Assembly (NCBI GenBank): GCA_965217095.1
Contig: OZ244235.1
Span: 6,386,001-6,450,000 of the forward strand
DNA length: 64,000 bases
Direction: 5' to 3'
DNA from: CAYNZV01 sp965217095
GTDB taxonomy: Bacteria; Latescibacterota; UBA2968; UBA8231
The notes under the pieces were generated by a model. The model saw only the letters and a list, made by a program, of their open reading frames with translations. It was not told where the DNA came from and did no database searches. Position numbers and translations under genes: made by a program. Position 1 is the first letter of the stretch. The number at the start of each line of letters is the position of its first letter. Of the stretch, positions 51,829 through 60,282 are shown piece by piece.

Positions 51829-52329
51829 GTGAAACCTCCATTCGACATTCTGGCAGCAACCTGCCTTGTGGTTTTGACGTCCCTGTCCAGTTGTGTTCCT
51901 CCTCCGTTCACGCGGACCTCCACCCTGCCCGGCGAAGAGATCGAGCAAACGGCCTCTGCCCTTATCGGAACCTGGACGAGCACCCACCAAAACCCTCCTC
52001 TCGGGAACAAATTGGTGTTGATGGATACGGGAGTCTTCGTCTACGAACTCAGACCCACTTCGGGGAAGACGGCCGGCGCCAGCATGGCGACGGGACGCTG
52101 GCGAGCGGAGGATCACGGTCTGCTGAAACTCATGCTGGTCGACATGAAAGAGGGCAAGTACGGTACCTACAGCGGTATCGTCGGCGTCGTGGGCAACGAC
52201 ACGGCGACCCGCGAGCTTCTCCGGGACGGCGTCGGCACCTTTTCTTTCGAAGTGACCCGCAGCCGGCTGCATGTTAGCTACGACGGCACTCGTTACACCT
52301 ATCGCCGGGATACCTCCGACACCAACTGA
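51829..52329 (+). CDS. Small lipoprotein of unknown function
   Basis: A 166-residue protein starting at GTG 51829 with MKPPFDILAATCLVVLTSLSSC, a clear lipoprotein signal peptide with lipobox LSSC. The mature part (~145 residues) is predicted beta-rich: LIGTWTSTHQNPPLGNKLVLMD, TGRWRAEDHGLLKLMLVDM, TFSFEVTRSRLHVSYDGTRYTY. The pattern 'IGTW ... L.M' resembles lipocalin-like or DUF4488-type small barrels, but I do not assign a family. Upstream in-frame starts (51709, 51787) would bury the signal, so they are less likely. The function is unknown. Confidence 0.7.
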   Translation: MKPPFDILAATCLVVLTSLSSCVPPPFTRTSTLPGEEIEQTASALIGTWTSTHQNPPLGNKLVLMDTGVFVYELRPTSGKTAGASMATGRWRAEDHGLLKLMLVDMKEGKYGTYSGIVGVVGNDTATRELLRDGVGTFSFEVTRSRLHVSYDGTRYTYRRDTSDTN

Positions 52330-52388
52330 TCCCGGCCTCCCACCGACGTCATGGCAGACGGTGGGGAAGGGGCGCTGCCGTATCTGGA

Positions 52389-53897
52389 CTACCTCGCGTC
52401 CGCATCCAGGCCGCGTATCAAGCTGAAACTCAGCAACAAAAGCACCAAAGCAAAGGGCAGTCCGGTAGCCACAACCGCCGTTTGCAGCGCCAGCAACCCG
52501 CCCCCCATAAGCAGCACGGCCGCCACGACACCCTCCATGGTCGCCCAGAAGATGCGTTGAGCCACCGGCGGGTTCAGGTGGCCGCCGGAGGTGATGATGT
52601 CGATCACCAGAGACGCGGAGTCCGAGGAGGTGACGAAGAACGTCACGATGATGCAGACCGCCAGGGTGGAGGTGATCGAGGTGAGGGGATATTTCTCCAG
52701 GAGGACGAAGAGAGCAACGGCGACGTCGTCCTTCACCGCTTCCGCGATACCGCCACCACCGAACAACTCGATGTAGAGGGCCGCATTGCCGAAAACGGTG
52801 AGCCACACGAAGGTGGCAAGCGTCGGAACCAGAAGTATGGCACCGACGAACTCTCGCACCGTGCGTCCTCTCGATACTCTGGCCACGAAGATCCCGACAA
52901 AGGGGGCCCACGCGATCCACCACGCCCAGTAAAAGATGGTCCACCCGTGCTGCCATTCACTCTGCACGTAGGCCTCGGTCCACAGGCTCAGACGCGGCAA
53001 ATGACTCAGATAGATGCCGAGGTTCTGAACGAGGGCGTCGAGCAGGTAGCGCGTCGGCCCGGCCACCAGGACGAAACCCAGAAGGAGCGCGGCGATGATG
53101 ACGTTGAGCTGGCTGAGCCGACGGATGCCGCGGTCGAGGCCGAGAACCACGGAGATGGTCGCCAGGGCGGTAATCGCGGCGATAAGGATGACCTGAACCG
53201 TCGGCGATTGAGCGATACCCAGAAGGTGAGCAAGGCCGGCGTTTACCTGTTGTGCGCCGAGCCCAAGCGACGTGGCCAGGCCGAACAGCGTCGCCAACGC
53301 GGCCAGGATGTCGATGAGGTCGCCGATTCTTCCGTGAATGCGCTCGCCGATGAGCGGGTAGAAGGTAGCCCGCACGGTCAGGGGCAGTCCCCGGTTGTAG
53401 GCAAAATAGGCCAGCGCCAGCGCCATGAGCCCGTACAGTCCCCAGGCGTGGAACCCCCAGTGAAAGAAGGTGATGCCCATCGCCAACTGGGCCGCTTCGG
53501 CCGTTTCCGGCGCGCCCCAGGGCGGGCTGGAGAAGTGATAGATCGGCTCGGCGACGCTCCAGAACATGAGACCGATGCCCATGCCGGCGCTGAACAACAT
53601 GGACAGCCAGCCCCAGTAGCTGAAATCGGGGCGGGCGTCGTCGCCTCCCAGCCGGATCTTGCCGTGGCGGCTGAACAGCAGAAACAGCACGACAGCGAGG
53701 TAGATATTAACCGCCAGAACGAAGAACCAGCCGACGTTGGTCGTGATCAGCCGAAGGACGCTGTCGAACAGCGCCGACATCTGGCTGAGGTTGGCGAGAC
53801 TGAAAGCGACGAATACGACGGCCAAGCCGGCCGAGAACCAGAAGACAGTCGGGTGGATCTTGAAGCTGGATTCGTTTGATCCGGTCGCGTTGCTCAT
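52389..53897 (-). CDS. BCCT family betaine/carnitine/choline transporter
   Basis: A 502-residue secondary transporter with 12 predicted helices. The family substrate-binding motif is present in GIGLMFWSVAEPIYHFSSPP. The conserved WTIFYWAWWIAWAPFVGIF and RGRTVREFV segments follow, and then FVTSSDSASLVIDIITSGG. It imports compatible solutes such as glycine betaine, usually with sodium. Its start overlaps the stop of the dimethylglycine methyltransferase gene by four bases (ATGA), so import and synthesis of betaine are translationally coupled. No osmosensing C-terminal extension is present. Confidence 0.93.
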   Translation of the reverse strand: MSNATGSNESSFKIHPTVFWFSAGLAVVFVAFSLANLSQMSALFDSVLRLITTNVGWFFVLAVNIYLAVVLFLLFSRHGKIRLGGDDARPDFSYWGWLSMLFSAGMGIGLMFWSVAEPIYHFSSPPWGAPETAEAAQLAMGITFFHWGFHAWGLYGLMALALAYFAYNRGLPLTVRATFYPLIGERIHGRIGDLIDILAALATLFGLATSLGLGAQQVNAGLAHLLGIAQSPTVQVILIAAITALATISVVLGLDRGIRRLSQLNVIIAALLLGFVLVAGPTRYLLDALVQNLGIYLSHLPRLSLWTEAYVQSEWQHGWTIFYWAWWIAWAPFVGIFVARVSRGRTVREFVGAILLVPTLATFVWLTVFGNAALYIELFGGGGIAEAVKDDVAVALFVLLEKYPLTSITSTLAVCIIVTFFVTSSDSASLVIDIITSGGHLNPPVAQRIFWATMEGVVAAVLLMGGGLLALQTAVVATGLPFALVLLLLSFSLIRGLDADAR

Positions 53898-54748
53898 GTG
53901 GCGTCCGGGATGCGGAAGGTGAAGATCCCCCAGACAAGGTAACCCTTGCGGATCCCGTCGACCCAGCGTCCCAATCCCTGTTTCATGCCCTCTATATATT
54001 CATTGCTCACGCGCCCCCGCAGGTCCTCGTCCCGAGCTTCCATTTCAGCGAGAATCCGTGCGTAGTGCGTACCCAGGTGCGGGGTGAGCTCCTCGAAGTC
54101 CTCTTCCACCAGGCCGCATTGCCGGGCGGCGCCGCGGTAAGAAGCCGGTGCCCCCAGCGAGCTCAAATGGATCCGTTCGAGGATCGGGCGCAGCACGTCG
54201 TCGGGGCAGTTGTCGGATTGCATGATATCGAAGAAAGCGAAAACCCCTCCGGGCTTGAGCACCCGAGCGGCTTCCGCGACAACGCGCGACCGCTCGTCGC
54301 TGTGCAGCATGGCATCTTGCGAGCAGACGGCATCGAAGCAGTTGTCGGCGGCGTCAACCGACTCGAAGCTGCCGTCGACGATTTCGATCTGGTCCTTAAG
54401 GCCCTGCTCTTCGTTCAAACGCCGGGCGCGCTCATTCTCAACCTCGCTCAGGTTGATGCCCGTTACCCGGCACCCATACGTACGCGCCAGATAGCGAGCC
54501 GTACCTCCGTAGCCGGAGCCCAAGTCCAGAACCTGGTGCGACGAGTTCAAGCCGCCCAGGCGCTGCGCGAGGCATGCGGACGCGCGGCAACTGGCGGCGA
54601 GGATGGAATCGTCCCGATCCAGATAGATGCCGATGTGAAGGTCCTCGCCGCCCCAAACCGTGGCATAGAAGGTGTCGGCGTCATCGCTGTTGTAGTACTC
54701 GCGCGCAGTTTGGACCGTGGCGGAATACGTCTCTACGCTACCGGTCAT
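53894..54748 (-). CDS. Sarcosine/dimethylglycine N-methyltransferase
   Basis: A SAM-dependent enzyme of 284 residues that makes the later methylations from sarcosine via dimethylglycine to glycine betaine. The first part reads REYYNSDDADTFYATVWGGEDLHIGIY. The SAM motif I is VLDLGSGYGGTARYLA, and motif III lies near AVCSQDAMLHS, followed by VLKPGGVFAFFDIM. This matches the SDMT type. It overlaps the upstream glycine/sarcosine methyltransferase gene by 11 bases and the downstream transporter by four. The order GSMT-SDMT-BCCT makes the pathway assignment strong. Confidence 0.92.
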   Translation of the reverse strand: MTGSVETYSATVQTAREYYNSDDADTFYATVWGGEDLHIGIYLDRDDSILAASCRASACLAQRLGGLNSSHQVLDLGSGYGGTARYLARTYGCRVTGINLSEVENERARRLNEEQGLKDQIEIVDGSFESVDAADNCFDAVCSQDAMLHSDERSRVVAEAARVLKPGGVFAFFDIMQSDNCPDDVLRPILERIHLSSLGAPASYRGAARQCGLVEEDFEELTPHLGTHYARILAEMEARDEDLRGRVSNEYIEGMKQGLGRWVDGIRKGYLVWGIFTFRIPDAT

Positions 54749-55583
54749 CTAGGTCGTCCTTCTCTTCCTTTGACTCGTCGTAATGTTTCTCGGCGACGTG
54801 GATAAGGAAGTCCGGCTCCAGATCCTCGAACTCTTTCTGGAAATCGCCGTAGGTCTCGATCTGTTGGAAGCCGACCTCATGCATGAGCCGCCGAGTATAC
54901 TGTTGGCGCAGTGGGAACAGGTTAAGATGGAAAAGGGAACCATCCTTGAACTCGTAGGCTAGCTGCACCAGGCTTTCATCCACATGCTCGGGCTCTACGC
55001 GGACGTTGTCGCCGCAGTAGTAATAGGTGTGTTTGCTCGAATAACCCTGATCGAGGATCCCGTCGTAGTTGCGCTGGTCGAGTACAAGTAAGCCGTCGTG
55101 GTTGAGAACGGCGTAAAACTCCGCGAGGGTCTTGCGGCGATCTCTCTCCTTGAAGAGGTGCGTGAACGAATTGCCGAGGCAGATCACGGCGTCGAAAGTG
55201 CTGTGGATATCCCGGTTCAAGAAGCGCCAGTCCGCCTGGACCGTGCGCAGGATGTGCCCGCGCTGGCGGCCGTTCTCGAAAGCCCGCGCCAACATCTCGG
55301 GGCTGCCGTCGGCACTGACTACGTCGAAGCCGGCCTCCAGCAAACGAACTGAGTGGAAACCGGTACCGGTAGCCACATCGAGGATGCGCCGGGCACCGCG
55401 CTCGCGCAGGTGATTGATGAAGAAATCGCCCTCCCCTTCGGCTCGCTGTTCCCAATCGATGAGCTCGTCCCACTTGGAAACGAAGCTGTGCACGTATTCG
55501 GCTTTGTAGAGGTCGGTCTCGCAGGTCTGCTCGGGATTCTTTCGGAATCGCTCCAGCAGCGTGGGGTCTGTTTCAATCGTCAT
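54738..55583 (-). CDS. Glycine/sarcosine N-methyltransferase
   Basis: A 281-residue SAM-dependent enzyme for the first methylations from glycine to dimethylglycine. The SAM site is ILDVATGTGFHSVRLLEAG, followed by acidic VVSADGSPEM, CLGNSFTHLF and LNHDGLLVLDQRNYDGIL. The RNYDxIL stretch and the N-terminal YVHSFVSKWDELIDWEQRA are typical of GSMT. First gene of the betaine operon. A sigma-54-like promoter lies about 115 bases upstream at 55699-55714. De novo betaine synthesis of this kind is known in halophilic bacteria and cyanobacteria. Confidence 0.93.
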   Translation of the reverse strand: MTIETDPTLLERFRKNPEQTCETDLYKAEYVHSFVSKWDELIDWEQRAEGEGDFFINHLRERGARRILDVATGTGFHSVRLLEAGFDVVSADGSPEMLARAFENGRQRGHILRTVQADWRFLNRDIHSTFDAVICLGNSFTHLFKERDRRKTLAEFYAVLNHDGLLVLDQRNYDGILDQGYSSKHTYYYCGDNVRVEPEHVDESLVQLAYEFKDGSLFHLNLFPLRQQYTRRLMHEVGFQQIETYGDFQKEFEDLEPDFLIHVAEKHYDESKEEKDDLDDR

Positions 55584-56137
55584 TGGACTTCCGTTTCCTC
55601 TAGTCGATAGGCTGATTTAGGCGATAGGCCGTTTCGATAGTTGAGCGCCACTCATGCGCCTGGCGAGGGTTGCTCCGATAAGCGATTATTGACAATAAGC
55701 AACAATCGTACCGCTAGCGAATCCACGGGCGGTTGGTGCTCTGTAACACCCGGTTCAGGAGACAGTTACACGTTTCTGCAGACAATGAGTCAGAAGGCGC
55801 GAACCTGACTCCACAGGGGGATTTCAGCGCAACTGTGCATATAGTTTACGATACACCTTGAAACGAGTGTGCACGATGTATACAGTCGGCTGAGCGCGGC
55901 AATGTGAGCCGCAGAGATCGTGGCAGCCCGACTCAGACATATGGGAGTCCGGGTCAGCCGGATTTGCGTATGGTAAAGTGTGCATATATTGCTCACCTAA
56001 CACATTTTGTAGTACGGCGTATCGGTCCGTTTTGTTTGTCAGGGCATCGGGAACCGGCGCACAAACTGGCGGGGGACACGGTTCATGGGCTGTCTTGTGG
56101 TGCGTGAAGGAGTGGACCGGGCCGGCGATACAATCGG
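55584..56137. other. Long regulatory intergenic region before the betaine operon
   Basis: There are 554 bases without a convincing gene. They hold the sigma-54-like promoter at 55699-55714 and three copies of TGTGCA, two of them extended to TGTGCATATA (55834-55843 and 55979-55988), with the third at 55868-55873. Short open frames here have no ribosome sites or coding character. The layout (promoter near the operon, repeated sites 120-280 bases upstream) is what enhancer-binding regulation would need. Confidence 0.5.
55699..55714 (-). promoter_or_regulatory. Possible sigma-54 promoter of the betaine operon
   Basis: The minus strand carries GCGGTACGATTGTTGC. Its GG and GC are 12 bases apart as sigma-54 requires, and the -12 element TTGC is exact. 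The -24 element (CGGTACG) deviates from TGGCACG in two positions. Transcription would start about 104 bases before the GSMT start. A sigma-54 activator gene lies directly upstream, which supports the call. Confidence 0.5.
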
Positions 56138-57505
56138 TTAGTCGATGCTGTGCCGGCGGAGCTTGTTGTAGAGGGCGCGGCGGCTGATACCCAGGAGCGA
56201 GGCCGTGCGCGTACGATTGTTGCTGGTATAGGACAGCGCTCTCTGGATCAGTCTGCGCTCTGCTTCCAGCAGCGTCGTTTCAACCTCGAGGGTGAGGGTT
56301 GGGCGGCTGTCCACGCGCGCGCGAAAACGGGATGGCAGGTGCTGTGGTGTGAGATTCTCCTCTTCGCATACCAGCGCGGCGCGCTGGATGACGTTCTTCA
56401 ACTCGCGGATATTGCCGGGCCAGTCGTAGGCCTTCAGCAGGCGTACGCACTCGGGCGCTATGCTCTGAATATTCTTCTGGAATGCTTGATTGCTGCGCCC
56501 CAAGAATACCTCCGTCAGCAGGGGGATATCGCCGGCGCGCTTCTTTAGTGGAGGAAGCGAGATTCGGAACACGTCCAGGCGATAGAACAGGTCCTCCCGA
56601 AACAAACCCTGTCGCACGAGGTCCATCAGGTCGGCGTTGGTGGCGGCGACCAGCCGCACGTCGCTGGCGATCTGCCGGCGCCCGCCCAATCGGTGAAACT
56701 TCCTCTGCTCGATCAGTCGCAGCAGACTTACCTGGACCTTCTCGTCGATGCTGCCTACTTCGTCGAGAAATACCGTACCGTGGTTGCCCTGCTCGAACTT
56801 GCCCTCTCGATGCTCGGTCGCTCCGGTGTACGCTCCCTTCTCGTGGCCGAAAAGCTCGCTGCCGACCAGCTCCACCGGCAATGCGCCCGTGTTTACGGTT
56901 ATGTAGGGACCGTCCTTGCGTTCGCTCTGCTGGTGGATTGCCTGTGCCACCAGCTCCTTGCCGGTGCCGGTTTCTCCCAGTATCAAGACCGGTAGATCCG
57001 TCGCCGCTGCCTGCTCGATCTGCCGATAGACCTCCTGCATCGCCCCCGATTGTCCCACCAGGCGCTCGAACTGCACCGACGCCGTATCGGTCTTCAGCAG
57101 CTGGTTGGTCCCGTACTGGGGCCGCTGCGCCAGCGCCGCTTCGATCAGCAGTCGCAATTCCTCGTCGCTGACCGGCGATTTGGCATACTGGTAGGTCCCC
57201 GCCTGCAGGACCGAACCGATGGTCTGGATGTGCTTCGGCTCGACGAGGAATATCACCTGGGTAACCGGGCTCTTGACCGCCAGAACCTCGAGCACCTCGA
57301 CGCTGTCGATCTCGTCCTCCCTGAAGACGGCATCGGTGACAACGAGAATGTCGTAGGTGGCTGTTTCGAAGCGCTCCAGGACGCGGTCTATGCGCGGCTC
57401 CCAGGTTACCTGCAGCTCGTGACCGATCAGCTGCAGCTCTCTCAGAGTCTCGATAGTCGCAGCCTTCTGTGAAACGCCGAGTAATTTGATCGATTGCGTG
57501 GTCAC
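56138..57505 (-). CDS. Sigma-54-dependent response-regulator-type transcriptional activator
   Basis: A 455-residue NtrC-family enhancer-binding protein. The N-terminal receiver-like domain (~1-125) keeps the phospho-acceptor position (D58 in YDILVVTDAV) and the lysine (K109) but lacks the acidic pair near the N-terminus, so it looks degenerate. The AAA+ domain (~148-375) has Walker A GETGTGKE (177-184), the sigma-54 contact loop GAYTGA (224-229) and Walker B TVFLDEVG (244-251). A Fis-type helix-turn-helix ends the protein (RTRTASLLGISRRALYNKLRR). It follows the PhyH gene by 13 bases in one operon. No sensor kinase gene is nearby. The betaine operon downstream is a likely target. Confidence 0.92.
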   Translation of the reverse strand: MTTQSIKLLGVSQKAATIETLRELQLIGHELQVTWEPRIDRVLERFETATYDILVVTDAVFREDEIDSVEVLEVLAVKSPVTQVIFLVEPKHIQTIGSVLQAGTYQYAKSPVSDEELRLLIEAALAQRPQYGTNQLLKTDTASVQFERLVGQSGAMQEVYRQIEQAAATDLPVLILGETGTGKELVAQAIHQQSERKDGPYITVNTGALPVELVGSELFGHEKGAYTGATEHREGKFEQGNHGTVFLDEVGSIDEKVQVSLLRLIEQRKFHRLGGRRQIASDVRLVAATNADLMDLVRQGLFREDLFYRLDVFRISLPPLKKRAGDIPLLTEVFLGRSNQAFQKNIQSIAPECVRLLKAYDWPGNIRELKNVIQRAALVCEEENLTPQHLPSRFRARVDSRPTLTLEVETTLLEAERRLIQRALSYTSNNRTRTASLLGISRRALYNKLRRHSID

Positions 57506-57518
57506 GTCTTTGTTCCTG

Positions 57519-58313
57519 CTACGACTTCGACGCAGCTTCCCCCATTAGATAATCCCAGGCTTCGCGGCGGATGCGCCCTTCTTTGTAGCGGTCGCTCTGG
57601 CCCACTTCCAGCGACCGTCCGAAGGTAAGGATGTTGTTCACGTCCTCCCGATCTCCACGAACGTTCCAGTCCAACGCCTGGTCCAGGCTGGCGGGATCGT
57701 GATTCCACGTCGGCTGTGTATTAGGTTGGGAGCGTGAAAACACGAACTTGATCATGTGGCGCTTGCGATTGGACCTGTTAGCGGCGGTTCCGTGCCAGAT
57801 GTCGTAATGGGTGAAGGCGATCGTGCCTGCCTTGACCACCACCGGAATCTGGCCGCGAATATTCGTATAACTGGCCATTCGATCGGTGGGCGCATTGCGA
57901 AAATGACTGCCGGGCACGACCACCGTGGGGCCCATATCCGCCGACACGTCAGTTGGGTAGTAGAGCCCCAAAAACTGCTCCATCAGTCGTTCCCGCGAGT
58001 TTGTCCCGTCCTGATGCCAGTGCATATAATCGGTGTCGGCCTGTTTGCAGTGCCAGTGCCGATGTCCCGACACCTGATAGCCAGCCCCGGCCAAGCTGGT
58101 CATGATTCCCGTGACCTGGGGATGATCCAAGACCTGCCATAGCTCCGGCACTGCCTCCGTTATGGCGTCACCCGGATTGCTGTCCAGCGCCTCCAGCTTG
58201 GCTTCGATGGTTTCGTTGATACCCTCCGGCAAGTCCAGCTGGGTCATGTGGTAGCCGTTGACCAGGAACTGTGCCATCTCCGGGTCGCTAAGCAGATAGT
58301 CTGTCTGAGTCAC
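57519..58313 (-). CDS. Phytanoyl-CoA dioxygenase (PhyH) family protein
   Basis: A 264-residue Fe(II)/2-oxoglutarate oxygenase. The iron ligands are canonical: H100/D102 in YMHWHQDGT and the distal His in HYDIWHGTAANRSNRKRH, which also carries the 2-oxoglutarate-binding arginine. TVVVPGSHFRNAP is the core strand. It lies between a 97-residue orphan gene (four-base overlap) and the sigma-54 activator gene (13-base gap). The motif context differs from ectoine hydroxylase, so an osmolyte link is suggested only by the neighbouring betaine genes. The substrate is unknown. Confidence 0.87.
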   Translation of the reverse strand: MTQTDYLLSDPEMAQFLVNGYHMTQLDLPEGINETIEAKLEALDSNPGDAITEAVPELWQVLDHPQVTGIMTSLAGAGYQVSGHRHWHCKQADTDYMHWHQDGTNSRERLMEQFLGLYYPTDVSADMGPTVVVPGSHFRNAPTDRMASYTNIRGQIPVVVKAGTIAFTHYDIWHGTAANRSNRKRHMIKFVFSRSQPNTQPTWNHDPASLDQALDWNVRGDREDVNNILTFGRSLEVGQSDRYKEGRIRREAWDYLMGEAASKS

Positions 58314-58603
58314 GTTACGATCTCCATTTTCTGCAGGATGAATTCATAGCCGATGACGTCCAGGTCGTGGTCTTCGATGGGCGCCTGAAGGTAGGGAAAC
58401 TGCACGATCTGCCAGCCGTCCACAACGGCGTCGTGGACCGTTTCGTAGGGCCAGTCAGGTTCGTCGGCTACTATCTCCGATTTGAATCCCTTCACCGGCT
58501 CAATCTGGTTCATCGCCACTACCTCCGCGAGAACGCTTGGTTTGGTCGCGTGCAGATAGAGCAGGCGCTGCCTGGGCTGTGGATTGGTCTGATGGGCTTC
58601 CAT
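58310..58603 (-). CDS. Conserved-looking 97-residue orphan protein
   Basis: A small soluble protein (MEAHQTNPQPRQRLLYLHAT). Its strand-helix pattern includes DEPDWPYETVHDAVVDGWQI and VQFPYLQAPIEDHDLDVIGYEF. It is acidic and contains no cysteine or transmembrane segment. AAGAGGAAACC precedes the ATG, and its stop overlaps the start of the PhyH gene by four bases, so it is genuinely translated and coupled. It is first in an operon with PhyH and a sigma-54 activator. I do not recognise the family; it might be a partner or sensor for the oxygenase. Confidence 0.75.
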   Translation of the reverse strand: MEAHQTNPQPRQRLLYLHATKPSVLAEVVAMNQIEPVKGFKSEIVADEPDWPYETVHDAVVDGWQIVQFPYLQAPIEDHDLDVIGYEFILQKMEIVT

Positions 58604-58853
58604 GGTTTCCTCTTGTATTTGGTTTCCAAGAGAAGATAGCTTGTGGGGAAATCGTTTCGCAAGTCAAGCTGGGGAGGGCAGGGCCAGTGTCGGATGTGGC
58701 GATCGGGCCACGTGGTCCTGCCTGCTCATCGAATCTTGTGTTCGCTATCGAATAGCTCACAGGCTCCGCGTACTATATTTTCTTACACCTGCAGGTCATC
58801 ATCGACTGTTCCGCAAGCAGGCCGTTGGATCGACGGGGAGTGTTTAGACATCT

Positions 58854-59501
58854 ATGGACCGAGTTCGAGAGCTGTTGCGCAGAGACGCGCCGGTGAAGTG
58901 GCTGTTCTACGGCGACAGCATAACTCATGGATCCAACCACACCTTCGGATGGCGCGACTACGTGGAGCTGTTTTCCGAGCGTGTCCGTGCCGAGCTTGGC
59001 CGCAGCATGGACATCGTCATCAACTCCGCCATCAGCGGCCACACGACAAGGCAATTGCTGGAGGGGTATTCGTGGCGGGTAGAGCAGTTCCGTCCGGACG
59101 TCGTTTTCCTGATGATAGGAATGAACGACTGCAAGGACGAGCTGGAGATGTCGACCGATGAGTTCCGCGGGAATTTGGTGCAACTTTACGAGCAGAACGC
59201 AGGACTGGGGGCGCTGACGGTTTTCCAGACAACCTGCCCGATCATTCCCGGTCTTGCACCGGAGCGGGAGCCGACTTTTCCGTCATTCATGCAGGCCATA
59301 CGCGAAGTCGCCGCTGCCCAAGAAGCGCCACTAGTGGACCACATCAAACACTGGGAGCAGCGGGAAGAAAGTCACCAACTCTGGATGAGCAACGCTTTCC
59401 ACCCGAATGAGTTCGGGCATCGCGCTTTCGCTCACCTCATCTTTCAAGAGCTCGAGATCTTCGATCCCGAAAGCCGCTGCTGCCGGCTGTTCGTTCCCTG
59501 A
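58854..59501 (+). CDS. SGNH/GDSL-family hydrolase
   Basis: A 215-residue esterase-fold protein. Block I contains the nucleophile S22 in LFYGDSITHG. The block II Gly lies in NSAISGHTTRQLL, block III is IGMNDCKDEL, and the catalytic Asp/His pair lies in SNAFHPNEFGHRAFAHL. No signal peptide is present, so it appears cytoplasmic. Such enzymes deacetylate sugars or cleave other carboxyl esters. It is divergent from the orphan/PhyH/activator operon and followed by a phosphate transporter gene nine bases later. The acyl substrate is unknown. Confidence 0.9.
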   Translation: MDRVRELLRRDAPVKWLFYGDSITHGSNHTFGWRDYVELFSERVRAELGRSMDIVINSAISGHTTRQLLEGYSWRVEQFRPDVVFLMIGMNDCKDELEMSTDEFRGNLVQLYEQNAGLGALTVFQTTCPIIPGLAPEREPTFPSFMQAIREVAAAQEAPLVDHIKHWEQREESHQLWMSNAFHPNEFGHRAFAHLIFQELEIFDPESRCCRLFVP

Positions 59502-59510
59502 GATATCGCC

Positions 59511-60266
59511 TTGGTTCTGTTGAGCCTCTTATTCCTGGCGACCTGTTTTCTGGCCTATTCCGACGGCGCCAACGATAACTCGAAGGGGGTGGCGACCCTC
59601 TTCGGCAGCGGAACCACCAATTACAAGGTTGCTATCGGCTGGGCCACCGGAACCACCTTCCTGGGGTCGATCTGCTCGATCTTCCTGGCGGCCACCCTGG
59701 TGAGCAATTTTTCCGGCAAAGGGCTGGTGCCGGATGCGGTCGCTGCCATGCCGCAGTTTCTGCTAGCCGTCGCTATCGGCGCCGGTGTCACCGTTCTGTT
59801 GGCGACGCTTCTCGGTTTTCCCGTCTCCACCACACACAGCCTGGTGGGAGCTCTTACCGGGGCGGGTTTCGTCGCCGCCGGAACCGCGCTCAACATCGGA
59901 CTCCTTGGCAACCGATTCTTCTTACCACTTCTGCTGAGTCCCCTCATCGCGGCAGGGGGACTACTCGGTGCAAGGAAGGTGGCCGAGACCATCAGCCACC
60001 GGATCACCAGGCTCAATCACGGACAGGGATTTACCGCCAATCTGGTAACCGGATTCCTCGTGGTGGTTGCCAGCAGATTCGGCCTACCTGTCTCCACCAC
60101 GCACGTGTCGGTCGGTTCGCTGTTCGGTATAGGCGTCGTCACCCGGAACGCGGATGGGCGAGTTGTCGGCGGGATTCTGCTGTCATGGCTCTTGACCTTG
60201 CCGGTAGCGGCAGTCGTGGGCAGCATAACCTACTGGATTGTGTGCACCTATTGCATGAAACCCTGA
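59511..60266 (+). CDS. Inorganic phosphate transporter, PiT family (compact form)
   Basis: A low-affinity phosphate/metal-phosphate symporter. The 251-residue protein carries both duplicated PiT signatures: SDGANDNSKGVATLFGSG near the N-terminus, and the PVSTTHSLVGALTG and PVSTTHVSVGSLFGIG repeats. It has about eight helices, shorter than the ~330-500 residues common in the family because the central loop is minimal. The TTG at 59511, nine bases after the hydrolase stop, is the first usable start. The ABM-family gene follows after 16 bases, but a functional tie is not obvious. Confidence 0.88.
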   Translation: MVLLSLLFLATCFLAYSDGANDNSKGVATLFGSGTTNYKVAIGWATGTTFLGSICSIFLAATLVSNFSGKGLVPDAVAAMPQFLLAVAIGAGVTVLLATLLGFPVSTTHSLVGALTGAGFVAAGTALNIGLLGNRFFLPLLLSPLIAAGGLLGARKVAETISHRITRLNHGQGFTANLVTGFLVVVASRFGLPVSTTHVSVGSLFGIGVVTRNADGRVVGGILLSWLLTLPVAAVVGSITYWIVCTYCMKP

Positions 60267-60282
60267 TCAGAGAGGAAAAATC

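Noticed and set aside
51754..52956. Minus-strand open frame of 400 codons
   Set aside because: Overlaps the lipoprotein gene in antisense and the transporter gene in another frame of the same strand. Low-complexity shadow.
52482..53879. Plus-strand open frame of 465 codons
   Set aside because: Antisense to the BCCT transporter. Its composition (Asp/Arg/Gln/Gly-rich, no hydrophobic core) is that of a shadow frame.
57519..58313. Ectoine hydroxylase identity for the PhyH gene
   Set aside because: The residues around the HxD motif do not match the ectoine hydroxylase signature, and no ectoine genes are in view.
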